A stretch of DNA of 64,000 nucleotides from Solanum dulcamara (GCF_947179165.1 NC_077242.1:23265097-23329096), one strand, 5' to 3'; counted from the first letter of the stretch, positions 48,179-58,947 are shown. Notes: generated from the letters alone by a model not told the origin. A program made the numbers and translations.

Positions 48179-50494
48179 TGTAATATCCCCTAAAAACGTT
48201 GTATACGATGTTTCAATTTTTGCCTAAACATGATACAGTCTCTGTATTTTGGTCATAACTTTTCATAGAAATATCCAAATTGAGTGATTCAAATTTCTGA
48301 GTAACCACAAGATCATTACCTACAACTTTTATGAAGACCATATTTTAAGATTCGGAGGTTAAGTAGGTCAAATAAATTAATCTTTGTAAGGTAGGATGCT
48401 GTTACGGAAATGAGTGTTTATAGAAGAAAAATCATATCTCACTGTAGGTTTATCCAAATTGGTTGATTCTTGAAAGATATGAAACTAGACTTCCATATCT
48501 ACAATTCTTATGAAGACACCAAATCCTAATAAGGAATTTATCTTATTCAAACGCAGCTCCCAAAAAGAATATTCTGTCAAAGATAACTCATTTCACCTAC
48601 CATAGAAAGATCTAGATACATTTGACATCACTCATGACATAAATTGTCCTCCATTTAACATCATCCATGACATCAATATATTCCACTAAATTTTCAGATT
48701 TTTATTTATAATTATTTTATTTATTGTTAGGTCATCTTTCCCACCTATAAATACCCACCTTATTTCCTCATTTTATTCATCAAGCTTTCTCAAGCAAATC
48801 TTCTCTCTATACACATTCTCAAATATAGTTTTAGTTCTTAGTAGTGAAGAAATACTATTCCGGTGATTCATATATTCCGGGTAGTACACAAAACGTTCCG
48901 GCAAGGAGAGAAGCTAGGACTCAAGAGTGTTCATTAAGTCTTCCGGTACCAACTAAAGCTTCGGTTTCCAGGTATGTAAGGTTTCAATGAGAGTATTCCT
49001 TCCACTCTCATGTCTAAATTATTTTGATTATATGATAAATTATATTTATTTTCTTTAAACTCTACTCTAAGTTATGTGTGTATTTATCCATGGGTTCTTC
49101 CACCCATGTAGTCCAAAAACTCTTTCAATTAAATATCTTGATTTCAAGTAATATTTTCTTATGTTAATTCTTATATTTACTTAATAGTATGAATCATGGT
49201 TAAACTAATGATTATTACTCTATTTTGATGCAACATAATTTCATATGTACGAATTGATGATTTACAAGTAAACCCTCTAACTATCTATTTAAAGGTTCTT
49301 GAAATTCATGGTGGGTTGTTTAAAGCATGATTTTTAATTAATGGATTTCAAAGTATTTATGTATATTTATTTACATATATGTTTGCAAGTTGAAGTTATT
49401 TGAACCCACCTAGTTTTACTATATTTTCAATAAAGTTTGACTTGAAAGCTTTGACTCCAAATAAATGTTTATGAAAGCAATATCTTTGATCAAAAGGGAG
49501 TCTTATGAAATGAAAGAATGATGAAATGATATGAATGATGGATTCTTTATGCAATAAGGACAATTCTTGCATAATTGAATTACCAAATGTTTTAATGAGC
49601 TATTCTACCGAATATGATGTTTGAATTCTCAAGTTATATGCTATGAATATTTTAAAGTATTAAATTATTCCGTGGGATTAACTTAGCACCGAATGAGGCA
49701 TTGAGGTGGGATTCGGTAAGGAAATCCTAGTAGCAAACCCTTGTCTCATTAACTATGTGCCAACATAGGAGCCCTTGTAGGCTTAGGCTAATGGATCCAT
49801 AAATAGCCCTTAAAGTTAAAGTTAAAGAAATGAATGAAGTTGACGGAGTTCTACCTGGCAAGTAGTCTCCCCGGCCAACGTAGGGGGTTATGTTGGATTC
49901 CATGTAATAGCTCGCATGGTCTTAAATGTCGGTTATGGTTAATTTCCCACAAAATGAATGTTTTAAAGGATATCCATATGATTTATTATGCATGTATTAC
50001 ATTATGTTCCATATTACATAAATGTTATAATATTTTCTCAATGTTCATGCATCCTTACATACTTAGTACATTCAAAGTACTAACGCATACTCTTTTGCCT
50101 ACATGATATCACCATGTAGGGATCGCTGCTCCTCCTCGTTCTCCTCCACGTGGCTAGTTGATATTCCATTGAAGACTACTTTTGGTGAGTTCCCATGTTC
50201 CGGGAACAATACTCCTTTGTCTTTCTAGCTTATGATATGTTAAGATATTTTATTATGGCATTTCTTCTATTATGATTGAGGGTGAGCTAGGAACTTGTCT
50301 TAGCCCCATTAAATCTAATAGTTAGAGGTATTGTTGGACATATGTAAGTTGAAGATTTATTATTATGATTTCCGCTTGTCTATTTATCATTATTACCTAT
50401 GAAAGGCTAAAAGAATGCTAAGAGGCTTGTTTGAGGTACTTTCGGGTTCCTCATTCGCCATGTCACGTCTAGGCCCTAGGCTTGGGTCGTGACA
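48179..50494 (+). repeat. Right LTR of element B
   Basis: Same length as the left LTR and practically identical, with its TATA at 48746-48753. It is followed directly by CTTGA and LINE ORF2. Its left neighbour is LINE sequence, not element B internal DNA, so on its own it looks like a solo LTR in the LINE. Confidence 0.93.
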
Positions 50495-52225
50495 CTTGAT
50501 AACCACGTTGTCACCAATAACGGGCTTTCTGATATCGTGGATAATCTCCTGTGCTAGCATGATATTTTCGGAGATGCTTCTTTCTTTTACAAATCCAGAT
50601 TGATTGGGAGAAATAAGAACGGGAAGAATCGGTGCAAGCCTGAGGCTAATGAGTTTTGATATGATCTTATTGGTGAAGTTACTGAGACTAATGGGTCTAT
50701 AGTCAGAGAGTGTGTTGGGGTGATCTACCTTAGGGAGCAAGACCAAACAAGCATGAGAAAAGAATTTAGGCATAGCATACCCTCCGAAGAAAGAAGTAAT
50801 GACTGCTAGTAGGTCCTCCGAAATAATCTCCCAGCAAGTTTGGAAGAATTTTCCATTCATACCATCTGGACCAGCTGCAGAGTTAGGATTCATGGAGAAG
50901 ACCACATGTTTCAATTCTTCAATGGTAGGCGTGGCTTGAAGGATTTCATTTTGAGCATCTGTGATTATTCTAGGAATGTAATTCAAGATGTTCTCCGGAA
51001 TCGGAGATTGATCACCTGTGAATATTTGCTGAAAATGATCGCAAGATGCTCTAGCAATGTGCTCGTCGCCCTGAATCCAATCCCCTTCTTCATTAGTAAC
51101 CTTGTGAATGAAAAGTCGCCTTCTCCTACCACGGATTAAAGCATGGAAATACTTAGTGTTAGCATCTCCATCCTTGAACCAATGTAGCTGAGTTTTTTGT
51201 TTGAGAATGTTTTCTTCAATTTTAAGAAATCTGATGTATTCGGAGTTGAGAGCATGCAATTGCATCCTATTCTCTTCATTATTGGATACTATCAGATTTT
51301 CTTCGGCGATTTTCACTAGTTCTTCATATTCCCTAACCTTGGCAAAAATGTCGCCGAATTCCACTCGCGACCATTTGCTAAGTGTGGAGGAAAGCCTTTT
51401 CATTTTTTGGTGAAAGGACCACATTGGGTTCCCTGTCATGGGTCTGTCCCAACAGGACTCTACAGTTTTGAGAAAAGTAGGGTTATCCACCCAACAGTTC
51501 AAGAATTTAAAATATTTAATAGTGGAATCCTGTCTTTCATTCATTTCTATAAGTAGAGGGTTATGGTCAGAACCAGTAGAGGGGAGATGGGTGACTGAAG
51601 TGTGAGGCATAGCGGCTAACCAGTTATCGGACACCATAGCTCTATCGAGTCGCTTCCATATTCTTTTATACATATCTCGTTGATTACACCAAGTGTAGTC
51701 TGAGCCATGATACCCCAAATCTGTTAGGCCACATGCTTCAATAACGCTAATGAATTCAAAGCTTTTGTTCATGTTGTAAGGGATTCCACCTAGTTTCTCA
51801 TTCGTGGAGGTGATGACATTGAAGTCCCCAACTGTGCACCATGGAAGGTTAGTGGAAGCGTGATGCATAAGTCTATCCCAAAGCGGTCTTCTAAGAGTAT
51901 CTTTGCATTTTCCATAAACAAATGTCATGAGAAATGCACTTTGATGCTCTACATGTTTCATCTCGCAAGTTATCTGTTGGTCGTCAACGTCGATAACTTT
52001 ACAATCAACATCCTGTGTCCAGAAGATCCAAATCTTACCATTAGGATTGCACACGGACCTATCCATACCAAGGTTGATTCCAAAGCTTTGGAGATGAACA
52101 TTGTTAGAGAAAGGTTCTAGGATGGAGATTATGGACGTTTGGTGGATATGTGTGAGCGACTTAAGTCTATCTATGACGCCTTTGGTATTGATTCCCCTAG
52201 CATTCCATACAATTGTGCTAATCAT
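50495..52225 (-). pseudogene. LINE ORF2, N-terminal part (endonuclease and RT start)
   Basis: The ATG at 52225 overlaps the ORF1 stop (ATGA). The first 230 residues form an apurinic-type endonuclease: IVWNARG, the glutamate in SILEP, WCTVGDFNVI, GSDYTWCNQ, KRLDRAM and GSDHNPLLI, so the key residues are present. This domain nicks target DNA. A coiled region follows, then the RT start (AAGPDGMNGKFF, DYRPISLSNF, NQSGFVKERSI). The LINE frame is intact up to VVIK, where element B begins (50494). The open frame then continues about 34 codons into LTR sequence to 50393. Confidence 0.92.
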
Positions 52226-55008
52226 TGATGGGATCTAAGGTTACGGAGCCTAGTGTTTGGTCTGTTACTAGGAGCATGAATAGTAGTAATTTTAGGATTA
52301 TGGTGAACCCCTGTAGGTGATAATCCTTGCTCACTAGCTAGTTGGTTCATTTCATCGTTCGTGATTTTAGTCGTGATCCTAGAAGGTGCAGCTGTACTAT
52401 TTGATAGTTCAACAGTCTCTTCTTCATCCTCTAACCCAACCTCACTTTGAAAGTCTTTGTCGTATTCATCCTCCGAGTGTATAACACCATATTCATCATC
52501 ACTATCAGGAGCTGAGATCTGAGCCTCCTTAAAAGTGCATAGGATGTTGATGGCATTTTCAGGTTGCATAAGAGGAGCTGCTTGAATATTCAAAGGGGTA
52601 AGGTTAAGAGGATCTTCACCACCAAAATCTAGGCTTCTAATTAGGGTGGTCTGATCTAGGAGGACATACTTAGAGCAAAAGTTTGAAACCACCTTACCAA
52701 TTGTATCGTTTTCAACTCTATCAGCAGCAGTGTTTGTAGTGGTAGAGGTTGAAACTTCGTTTTGCTTTTCTAATTTCTTCTTTCTAGCTCTCTTTCTCCT
52801 TAGATTTTTAAAGTTACTAGGACTAGTTGAGAATTCTATATCATTAGTGTTGGAAATGTCTTGTTGTTTGGTGATAGAAACTTGCACTTGGTGGGAACAA
52901 GGACTAGGCACATGGTCACTTGAGGTTGTGCTGAAACTGTAGCCATTAATTGGGTCATTTTCAGCCCTCTCAATGTGACCAACCCTTTGTTTTTGGTGCT
53001 GAAAAGTTGTAAGTGTAGGTGCCATAGGCTGAACATTTTGTTCTTTCAATCTAGGAGCTGGACCACCTTCTAAAACCTGATTGGCCATATTTTGCTGCAT
53101 ATTCTCCTTCCAAGGAACAGCAGAATTAGCACCTACAGCCTGCCTAGTTTCATTGGAGAGGACAGCTTCAGAAACTCCCAAATCATGCCATATTTCTTGC
53201 AAATCTGAAGCTACAATCTGGCTCAAGATCTGCTGATTATGAGGCTGAGAATTGCCTGAGGAACTGCCTATTTCCTGAGTGGAAATATGGCCAATTACAG
53301 GTGCAGGTCCTTGCACTTGGTTGGGACTAGGACTAGGGGTTGGATCACTTGAGAATGTGCTGAAGTTATAGGCATGGTGTTGGTATTTTTCAGCATTTTT
53401 AATGTGACTCTCACCATGTCTATGGTGCTGGAATGGTATGGGATTAGGGGCTAGGGCTTGCACCTTTTTTTCTTTCAAGTTAGAGAGTGAAATAGCACCC
53501 AAGACCTGTAAATTTTCTTTTACAGAGACAGCAACACCCTGTCCCAGTAACTGCAGGTTTTGGGACTGAATAGGGGCATCATTCTTGGCAGTTTCCTGCG
53601 GGGGATTAGGAGTAACTGAGAACCCTAACTTTTGTGCATTGACAAAGTCCATTTTGTCCACTTGCTTGGAAGAAAAGTGTTGAATATTTGAAGTGGTAGC
53701 AGGGGCTCTAAGTTCATTCCTAGGGTCAACCATAGGGTTCTCATGCAAAACATGAGACAAATCCCCCCCACTGGACACCCCATCCTGCAGGTTAGTTGGT
53801 TTCTCCTGAATACCATCCTCTCCTCCATCAACTTCAGAATCAGCCAATACATTAAAAGTAATGTTCGGGGAGCCATGGGGGATTGGGAGCATTGAGTCAA
53901 TACCTGATTGTCGCTCGCAATGTCCATGAATTGCATCAGTACCTGTATTCTTGGTTTGGGTGGGTTTATATACCTGATGAGTGTTTCCTTGTACCTTCTG
54001 GGTGTTCTGCATAGTTTGGGTCTTACCTTTGAAGTTTCTTTTCTTTTGGGTTTCCCATTGTTCATTTGAAATTTGATTCTTGTTTGTATTGGTTGATTGT
54101 TCCTTAGCCTTGCCTCTTTCTTCCTGAGATGTGGTGGTAGATATTTCTGGTGGTACCTGTTTCCTGAAACTTACAGCATTAGTTAAGACAATAGGAGTAG
54201 AGATCATACCTGTGTGTTTTGTCAACGCATCTTTGCTTAGCTCTTCTTCCTTGTCTTTGGCCTTGTTGCGTTCTGCATCTCTTCTGTTGATGGGGCATGC
54301 AAGAGGAGTATGGCCTTGGTGTTTGCAATAGGCACAATAAAGGGGGACATCTTCATATTCGATGTCCTGCCATCTACCTTCTCCATTTGGATCATCATTT
54401 TCATCGAATCCAATCCAAACACTTTGGATTCTAGGCTTTGTGATGTCCATTTGGACTTTTGCTTTTGCTACGCTCCCCCTTGTCTTTTGCATAAAGGCCA
54501 TGTCCAAGTGCAACACTTGTCCCACATCCGCAAGCAAGAGCGTAACAAATTCTTTATGGAAGCAATGCCATGGGAGCTCCGAAAGTATGACCCAAACGGG
54601 AAGAATGGGGGTTTCATAATTTGGATCGAAAGTAGGGGTCCAAACTTGAAACCGCATAAAGACACCGTCAATGTACATACGCTTGCTATCTAAAATGGTG
54701 GCTCTATCATGTTCATTATCAAGGTCAATGTATATGTGTCTAGAGTTGAAGTGGGTAATCTTGACCTTGCCCCTTAGTTCAGTTTGGGTAATAAATTTCT
54801 TTCGAATAATCTCCATCTTGGGCATAGGGCTGTAAAACTTGCCTATGAGTGTATACTTACAGGATTCAGCCATCTTAATCATGTAATCATCTCTCTTAAA
54901 CATGATGGCCGGACATCCCTGTTTTGTAGCTCTTTTTGGAGGTGATAGGTCTATTTTAGTTTTGGTACCGACTTGTCTAATCCTAAGTCTTGTGGCTAAG
55001 GATTGCAT
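52222..55008 (-). CDS. LINE ORF1: DUF4283 and zinc knuckle protein
   Basis: It is open for 928 codons. Residues about 45-190 match the DUF4283 module common to plant L1 ORF1 proteins (KYTLIGKFYSPMPKMEIIRK, LPVWVILSELPWHCF). A CX2CX4HX4C finger follows at Cys225-Cys238 (CAYCKHQGHTPLAC). The next 650 residues are low-complexity, rich in Gln, Asn, Ser and Pro, with a basic patch near LRRKRARKKKLEK (a possible nuclear signal) and an acidic stretch (SDDEYGVIHSEDEYDKD). It would bind LINE RNA. Its start ATG overlaps the upstream stop by one base (TAATG), and its stop overlaps the ORF2 start (ATGA). Confidence 0.9.
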   Translation of the reverse strand: MQSLATRLRIRQVGTKTKIDLSPPKRATKQGCPAIMFKRDDYMIKMAESCKYTLIGKFYSPMPKMEIIRKKFITQTELRGKVKITHFNSRHIYIDLDNEHDRATILDSKRMYIDGVFMRFQVWTPTFDPNYETPILPVWVILSELPWHCFHKEFVTLLLADVGQVLHLDMAFMQKTRGSVAKAKVQMDITKPRIQSVWIGFDENDDPNGEGRWQDIEYEDVPLYCAYCKHQGHTPLACPINRRDAERNKAKDKEEELSKDALTKHTGMISTPIVLTNAVSFRKQVPPEISTTTSQEERGKAKEQSTNTNKNQISNEQWETQKKRNFKGKTQTMQNTQKVQGNTHQVYKPTQTKNTGTDAIHGHCERQSGIDSMLPIPHGSPNITFNVLADSEVDGGEDGIQEKPTNLQDGVSSGGDLSHVLHENPMVDPRNELRAPATTSNIQHFSSKQVDKMDFVNAQKLGFSVTPNPPQETAKNDAPIQSQNLQLLGQGVAVSVKENLQVLGAISLSNLKEKKVQALAPNPIPFQHHRHGESHIKNAEKYQHHAYNFSTFSSDPTPSPSPNQVQGPAPVIGHISTQEIGSSSGNSQPHNQQILSQIVASDLQEIWHDLGVSEAVLSNETRQAVGANSAVPWKENMQQNMANQVLEGGPAPRLKEQNVQPMAPTLTTFQHQKQRVGHIERAENDPINGYSFSTTSSDHVPSPCSHQVQVSITKQQDISNTNDIEFSTSPSNFKNLRRKRARKKKLEKQNEVSTSTTTNTAADRVENDTIGKVVSNFCSKYVLLDQTTLIRSLDFGGEDPLNLTPLNIQAAPLMQPENAINILCTFKEAQISAPDSDDEYGVIHSEDEYDKDFQSEVGLEDEEETVELSNSTAAPSRITTKITNDEMNQLASEQGLSPTGVHHNPKITTIHAPSNRPNTRLRNLRSHQ

Positions 55009-56504
55009 TATGATGGGCGGAGGGGGGTGGTTAGTAGTGGTGGGTTTATTGTTGGGAGGTTTAGTTGTTGGAGGTATAGCACTGGGGTTAGGGAAACTAT
55101 AGGTACTTTAGTGATTTTAGGGTCGAATTTTTCAAAATTGGATGAAATGGTAGGGAAGTTTGAGACTGTGGGGTGTTTGGTAGTTTTGAGACCATTGGAG
55201 GTACAAGGAGTGTCCGAATTAGTGGCATGATTAACTAATACAGCGTCGGACCTTAATTCACTGTTTTCGTGTCTATTGGTAGGAGTTGCAATTTTGGAAT
55301 TTGAGTTCGGGGTATCTAAAAATTGTGTTTTTTGGTTTAAAATGTTCGTATTGGTATGAGGGTCGTTCTGGTTTATAGAATTGCTTTGGGCGTTCAACGG
55401 AGTGGTGATTCCGGTGATTCTTTGAGGAATTCTAACACTAGCAGTAACGTTTGAAATGGTGGGATGGTCGTTTTCCTTAGCATTTTGTTCCTGAGGTGTA
55501 TTTGGATGCTGGGGAGTACCATTGAATTGAAAAGGAATTTTTTCGGTCACCGGAGCTCCGGCGCAACCACTGTCAGCATGTATTGTCAAATTGGAAACCT
55601 CAGAATTGAAATTCGACGGGTTCGAGACCTTACCTGATGGGGCTTTTTGGATGGTTGGATTCCTGTCATCATTCTGAACAATTTGGCATTGCCAATTTCT
55701 GAATCGGATTCCCGCCGCTTCGCCGCCTCCGGCCAGTGGAAGCTTAACCCTAATTCCCAAATTCGAATCGTTAGAGAGTGAATTCAATGGGTCTTTTGGG
55801 ATTTCTGTGTTCTTCGTTGCATCGTGGTCAAAACCCATTGGAAAATTTATATTTTCGTCGACATTCGCAGTGCCGCCGCCGCCGCCGGAATTCTTGCAGC
55901 CGCCTGAATCCTTTGAACTGATATTTGACAAGATTGGTAATGAATTTGATGGAGATTTTTGTATGGTTGTATTCGTGTTGAGCTCCTCTACACTTTGGCA
56001 TTGGTCTTGAAGTTCGAATGTCACCGAAACTCCGGCGTCGAGGTTCAACAGTAGAGTGCCGGCGACTCCGGCATCTATTGGGGCTGGGCTTTTACTATGA
56101 GGGGCGCACTGAGGTGGGAAACCAACCCCAGGTGGTGCGCCAACTTGAATACCATCGGCGGGCGTACAAAAGACATCCCGATTGGCCGGCGACTCGCCGG
56201 AGTTTCGCTGGACAGTCGCGGCTTCATTTCTCTCAATTGCCTCGCTGAAATTGCTTGATTTTCGAATATGCTGTAGCTGAGATGTTGTTCTAACATTCTC
56301 AATTGGTGGTTTATCAAAACAATTCACAGAATTGGAGCTAGAATCGATTTCTCGTTCAATGATCGCGTCTGGTTTTTCAATATTCCCGGGGCTTTGGATG
56401 TCCGATTGAGACGATTCTTGAAGAGTTTTGCTTAGTCGAAGATTGTATAGTTCTCTGGACTGATCCGGTGGCTTGAAAAGTTCTGTCGGCGGCGATGATG
56501 CCAT
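55008..56504 (-). CDS. LINE upstream ORF, 498 codons, unknown
   Basis: It is open from the ATG at 56504 to the TAA whose last base is the A of the next ATG. It is rich in Ser, Asn, Pro and Thr, with repeated NP/SN-rich stretches and no domain I recognise. Many plant L1s begin ORF1 directly with a short leader before DUF4283. Here the low-complexity leader is a separate frame, either a real extra ORF translated with reinitiation or an ORF1 broken by one frameshift. Composition resembles the low-complexity tail of ORF1, which favours a common origin. Confidence 0.7.
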   Translation of the reverse strand: MASSPPTELFKPPDQSRELYNLRLSKTLQESSQSDIQSPGNIEKPDAIIEREIDSSSNSVNCFDKPPIENVRTTSQLQHIRKSSNFSEAIERNEAATVQRNSGESPANRDVFCTPADGIQVGAPPGVGFPPQCAPHSKSPAPIDAGVAGTLLLNLDAGVSVTFELQDQCQSVEELNTNTTIQKSPSNSLPILSNISSKDSGGCKNSGGGGGTANVDENINFPMGFDHDATKNTEIPKDPLNSLSNDSNLGIRVKLPLAGGGEAAGIRFRNWQCQIVQNDDRNPTIQKAPSGKVSNPSNFNSEVSNLTIHADSGCAGAPVTEKIPFQFNGTPQHPNTPQEQNAKENDHPTISNVTASVRIPQRITGITTPLNAQSNSINQNDPHTNTNILNQKTQFLDTPNSNSKIATPTNRHENSELRSDAVLVNHATNSDTPCTSNGLKTTKHPTVSNFPTISSNFEKFDPKITKVPIVSLTPVLYLQQLNLPTINPPLLTTPLRPS

Positions 56505-56540
56505 TCCGACAGAGTTGTTGTTGTTTGTAACGGCTATATT

Positions 56541-56603
56541 TTGAGAGCGTATTTGCTAATTCTAAAAGCAAAAAAATACTAAAAGTATAGGATATATTCG
56601 GGA
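56541..56603. other. LINE 5' edge to SINE
   Basis: A short AT-rich stretch. The LINE 5' boundary and its target duplication cannot be fixed here by eye. Confidence 0.4.
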
Positions 56604-56740
56604 TTTTTTTTTTTTTTTTTAACCCCCATTTTGGAGGATTTATAGTGTTTCCACACTTCCCCTCCAGTGTGACTCGAACCCAGGACCTACCGATCGTGAG
56701 TGGAGGTGCTTAACCAACTGAGCAAAACGAAGTTTCAATG
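56604..56740 (-). mobile_element. tRNA-derived SINE, minus strand
   Basis: On the minus strand it starts near 56740. An A-box-like TTGCTCAGTTGGTTAAG and a B-box GGTTCGAGTCACAC about 35 bp later form an internal RNA polymerase III promoter. A short body follows (GGAGGGGAAGTGTGGAAAC), ending in 17 A (T run 56604-56620). There is no acceptor-stem pairing, so it is not a tRNA gene. The size, about 137 bp, suits a plant SINE. Confidence 0.8.
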
Positions 56741-57513
56741 TCAGGTTGTTTTTTTGTGGAGAGGAATGTTCAACTAATTGACAAATCAATCAACTCGTCC
56801 AACTGTTTTCAGAATTTTAAAATTGAAGCAGTCTAGGCAATTAAAGATTGGTCCCATACAATTATAGATAGTGCTGGCAAGTGGACAATTGGATCGAACA
56901 CGGGGGTTGATAACGGATTTAAAAAAAAAGTGGAAAAAAATTCCATCCACCATATTTAATATGGATAAAAAGAATTGATTGTGTGACAGATCATATGAGT
57001 ACCCATGTTATCCAAGGCTTCTTGAATAATGTCACCGTTGGAAGAATTTCTAGGCTCAATATCTGTTGTCAAAATGGCTAAGTTGAAGTCCTGGGTTCTA
57101 ATCTATCTGAGTAGGGAGATTGTATTTGTATAAACTTCTTCCTATGTAGGTTAGCTGTCCAACTATGTTACATTTGAAATTTGCAAGGATTTATAATATT
57201 ACAACCAGTAACTTTCCCTATACATATTACTCTACTAAGAAAAAACCTAAAAAGATACAAGCACTTCTCTTATAATCTAATGCCTAGTGTAGTGTAAAGA
57301 ACACAGGGTTGAGGAGACGACGTAAAAAATACAAACAATTGAACATGCACTTAACAGCACAAGATGACACCCATGCCGTGTTTTGAAGAAATCAGAACCA
57401 GTCAACTGGGATCAGAATAAAAAAAGGAAACTATATAGAGGCTAACTAAAATCCAAAGGGTAACCCATAAATAAGAACCAAACAAAAACACACCAAATAA
57501 AACTCCTAACGTT
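56741..57513. other. Non-coding, no gene seen
   Basis: AT-rich. A weak B-box-like CCTGGGTTCTAATC at about 57090-57104 may be a very old SINE but lacks a convincing partner box. Confidence 0.4.
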
Positions 57514-57681
57514 CTACATCAGCACTAAATCATAACAGAGAAACTCCCACGAAAAGGTAATAATTCTCAAAATAGCCTTCCTCCTCTCATCCTTTTGTCG
57601 CTTTATCACCTCCAAAGGCCAGTCCGCAACTAGCTTTTGAAGTTCAACCATGAATTTTTGCCTTCTCGAATCAGGTACTGT
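57514..57681 (-). CDS. Unidentified host gene, exon c
   Basis: The minus strand has the acceptor TAATTGCAG before 57681, then 55 codons and a TAG at 57516-57514. The peptide starts TVPDSRRQKFMVELQKLVAD and contains a basic helix (VIKRQKDERRKAILRII). It begins in phase 0, matching the end of exon b. An internal GAG|GTGATA after 24 codons is an alternative donor, also phase 0, so this may be an internal exon that splices on to 36571 across the LINE. Function not recognised. Confidence 0.55.
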   Translation of the reverse strand, partial: TVPDSRRQKFMVELQKLVADWPLEVIKRQKDERRKAILRIITFSWEFLCYDLVLM

Positions 57682-58887
57682 CTGCAATTACCATCAGCAC
57701 TTTGAGTGTGTGGGTCAAAGGATACATATACATGAAATGCAAGAGGACCAAACATTGCAAAATATGATAACTACGAGAACATTTGAATAATAGGTAAGCT
57801 TCAATAATAATCTATGTCATTCATTGATTACTCTTGCACAAAAGTCTAACTGCAATGACCTGCTGAAGGGATGGAGCAAGTATATTTATCTTGTTCAGTT
57901 AAGCAAACGAGAATGAGCAAACATGGAAATGCATGTCTACCTTCTTCATTAGTTTTTCAAGACCGTGTAATAAATTGGATGGAGTTTATTCTACAGTTGT
58001 TCCAGGGATGCACCAAAATCAGGGACCTATAAACCTTCAACAAGGAGAACTAAAGCATACAAAACCCTCTTTCTTCCCTCTGCCTCCCCCCATTTTTTAA
58101 ATGACCGAGAAATACATCTAGAACCAACCTTTGGGCCGACCGCAACCTTTGGAACTCAGAAATGACGGGTCCGCCCCTCTATCCTTCTCAACGTAAGTAC
58201 TGGACTTAGTTTCCTTGGTGTTGGACTCGAACTTGTGACTAAGACACAAGTCCCTCACCCTTATCCAATTGAGCTAACCCTGGGGTTTCCCTCTCTTTCA
58301 TTGAGCCAAACATTGTAAAAACAAGAGTCTTTAGTTACATATCATAATAATACCCCAATGTTTGGAAGATCAGAATAGCAAGGAAGATTGAATGAACTTT
58401 GAAGAAATTAAAATCTGGGAAACTATATAGAATTGACACATTTGCTTTCTCTGACCATCAGGTGCATGCTAGATGATTAATGTATCAGTCGGTCAATTTA
58501 TGAACATTCAAGAAATCAACATTTGAATGCTGATGATAATTGAAATGGTCACCGATATTAAAAGTCTATTTAAAAGGGGAGATAAATGATCAATTATCCA
58601 AAAAAAAAAGAGATGTACATGATTATGGAGGGTCACCATGAATTTTCAGTAATTTATCAAATTGCCAATAGCGCACATTATCCATTGGGAAATACAATGG
58701 ACAACATTTTGAGCACTTAAGCATCAGTCCATTCTAGTTGTTTTAGAGTTGACTATATACAGAGCTCCAATTCAAATCATAATATCCTTACTATTGCACA
58801 AGTATACCCATGCTTGATAACACCTCTCCTTAAAACAATAAAATAAAAGATTGCAAAAGGTCAGAACAAGCAAAAACTGGGAGCAAC
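57682..58887 (-). other. Intron b-c, containing a SINE
   Basis: The region between the two exons has GT-AG ends on the minus strand. It is AT-rich and contains the SINE at 58093-58286. No other coding signal is seen. Confidence 0.5.
58093..58286 (-). mobile_element. Second tRNA-derived SINE, minus strand, older
   Basis: The minus strand reads a tRNA-like head, GGTTAGCTCAATTGGATAAG (A box, about 58263-58282), and AGTTCGAGTCCAACACC (B box, about 58216-58232). A tRNA-unrelated body extends to about 58093. There is no clear poly-A, and the family differs from the SINE at 56604. Confidence 0.7.
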
Positions 58888-58947
58888 CTGATTGAGTAAA
58901 TGAATGATGGCAGCAGCATCTTCAGGTTTGTGATCAACTAGGAAACC
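58888..58947 (-). CDS. Unidentified host gene, exon b
   Basis: A 60-bp exon with acceptor GGTTTGTAG before 58947 and donor CAG|GTTGCT after 58888. It encodes 20 residues, GFLVDHKPEDAAAIIHLLNQ, phase 0 on both sides. Joining it to exons a and c keeps one open frame, which supports a real gene rather than chance. Confidence 0.6.

Larger units (their letters stand above)
39603..50494 (+). mobile_element. Element B: young Tekay-type chromovirus, rearranged
   Basis: The left LTR (39603-41918) and right LTR (48179-50494) are each 2316 bp, and I noticed only one difference (39993 versus 48569). The target duplication CTTGA is exact. The polyprotein frame is open. The normal 3' end of the internal region (chromodomain, stop, polypurine tract) is missing; in its place, at 46527-48178, is a second copy of LINE sequence 37951-39602. 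From 37951 to 41918 the sequence repeats at 46527-50494 with a constant offset of 8576 bp. Confidence 0.9.
36822..56540 (-). mobile_element. L1-type LINE, minus strand, split by element B
   Basis: A run of 22 T at 36822-36843 is the poly-A tail seen from the plus strand. Three ORFs read leftward from 56504. Removing element B and the rearranged copy (39603-50494 plus one CTTGA) restores continuity within ORF2. Without the insertion the LINE is about 8.8 kb, long for a plant L1, mainly because of the extra N-terminal ORF. The 5' end near 56540 is approximate. No target duplication was found by eye. Confidence 0.88.

Noticed and set aside
52730..54693. Several plus-strand ORFs of 60-127 codons
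   Set aside because: They are shadows of the long minus-strand LINE ORF1, which has clear DUF4283 and zinc-knuckle motifs.
56640..56735. tRNA gene candidate (A box, B box)
   Set aside because: There is no acceptor stem pairing or anticodon arm, and a poly-A tail is present. It is a SINE head. The same reasoning applies at 58216-58282.
57060..57190. Possible plus-strand SINE (CCTGGGTTCTAATC as B box)
   Set aside because: The A box is unconvincing and no 3' tail or target duplication was found.
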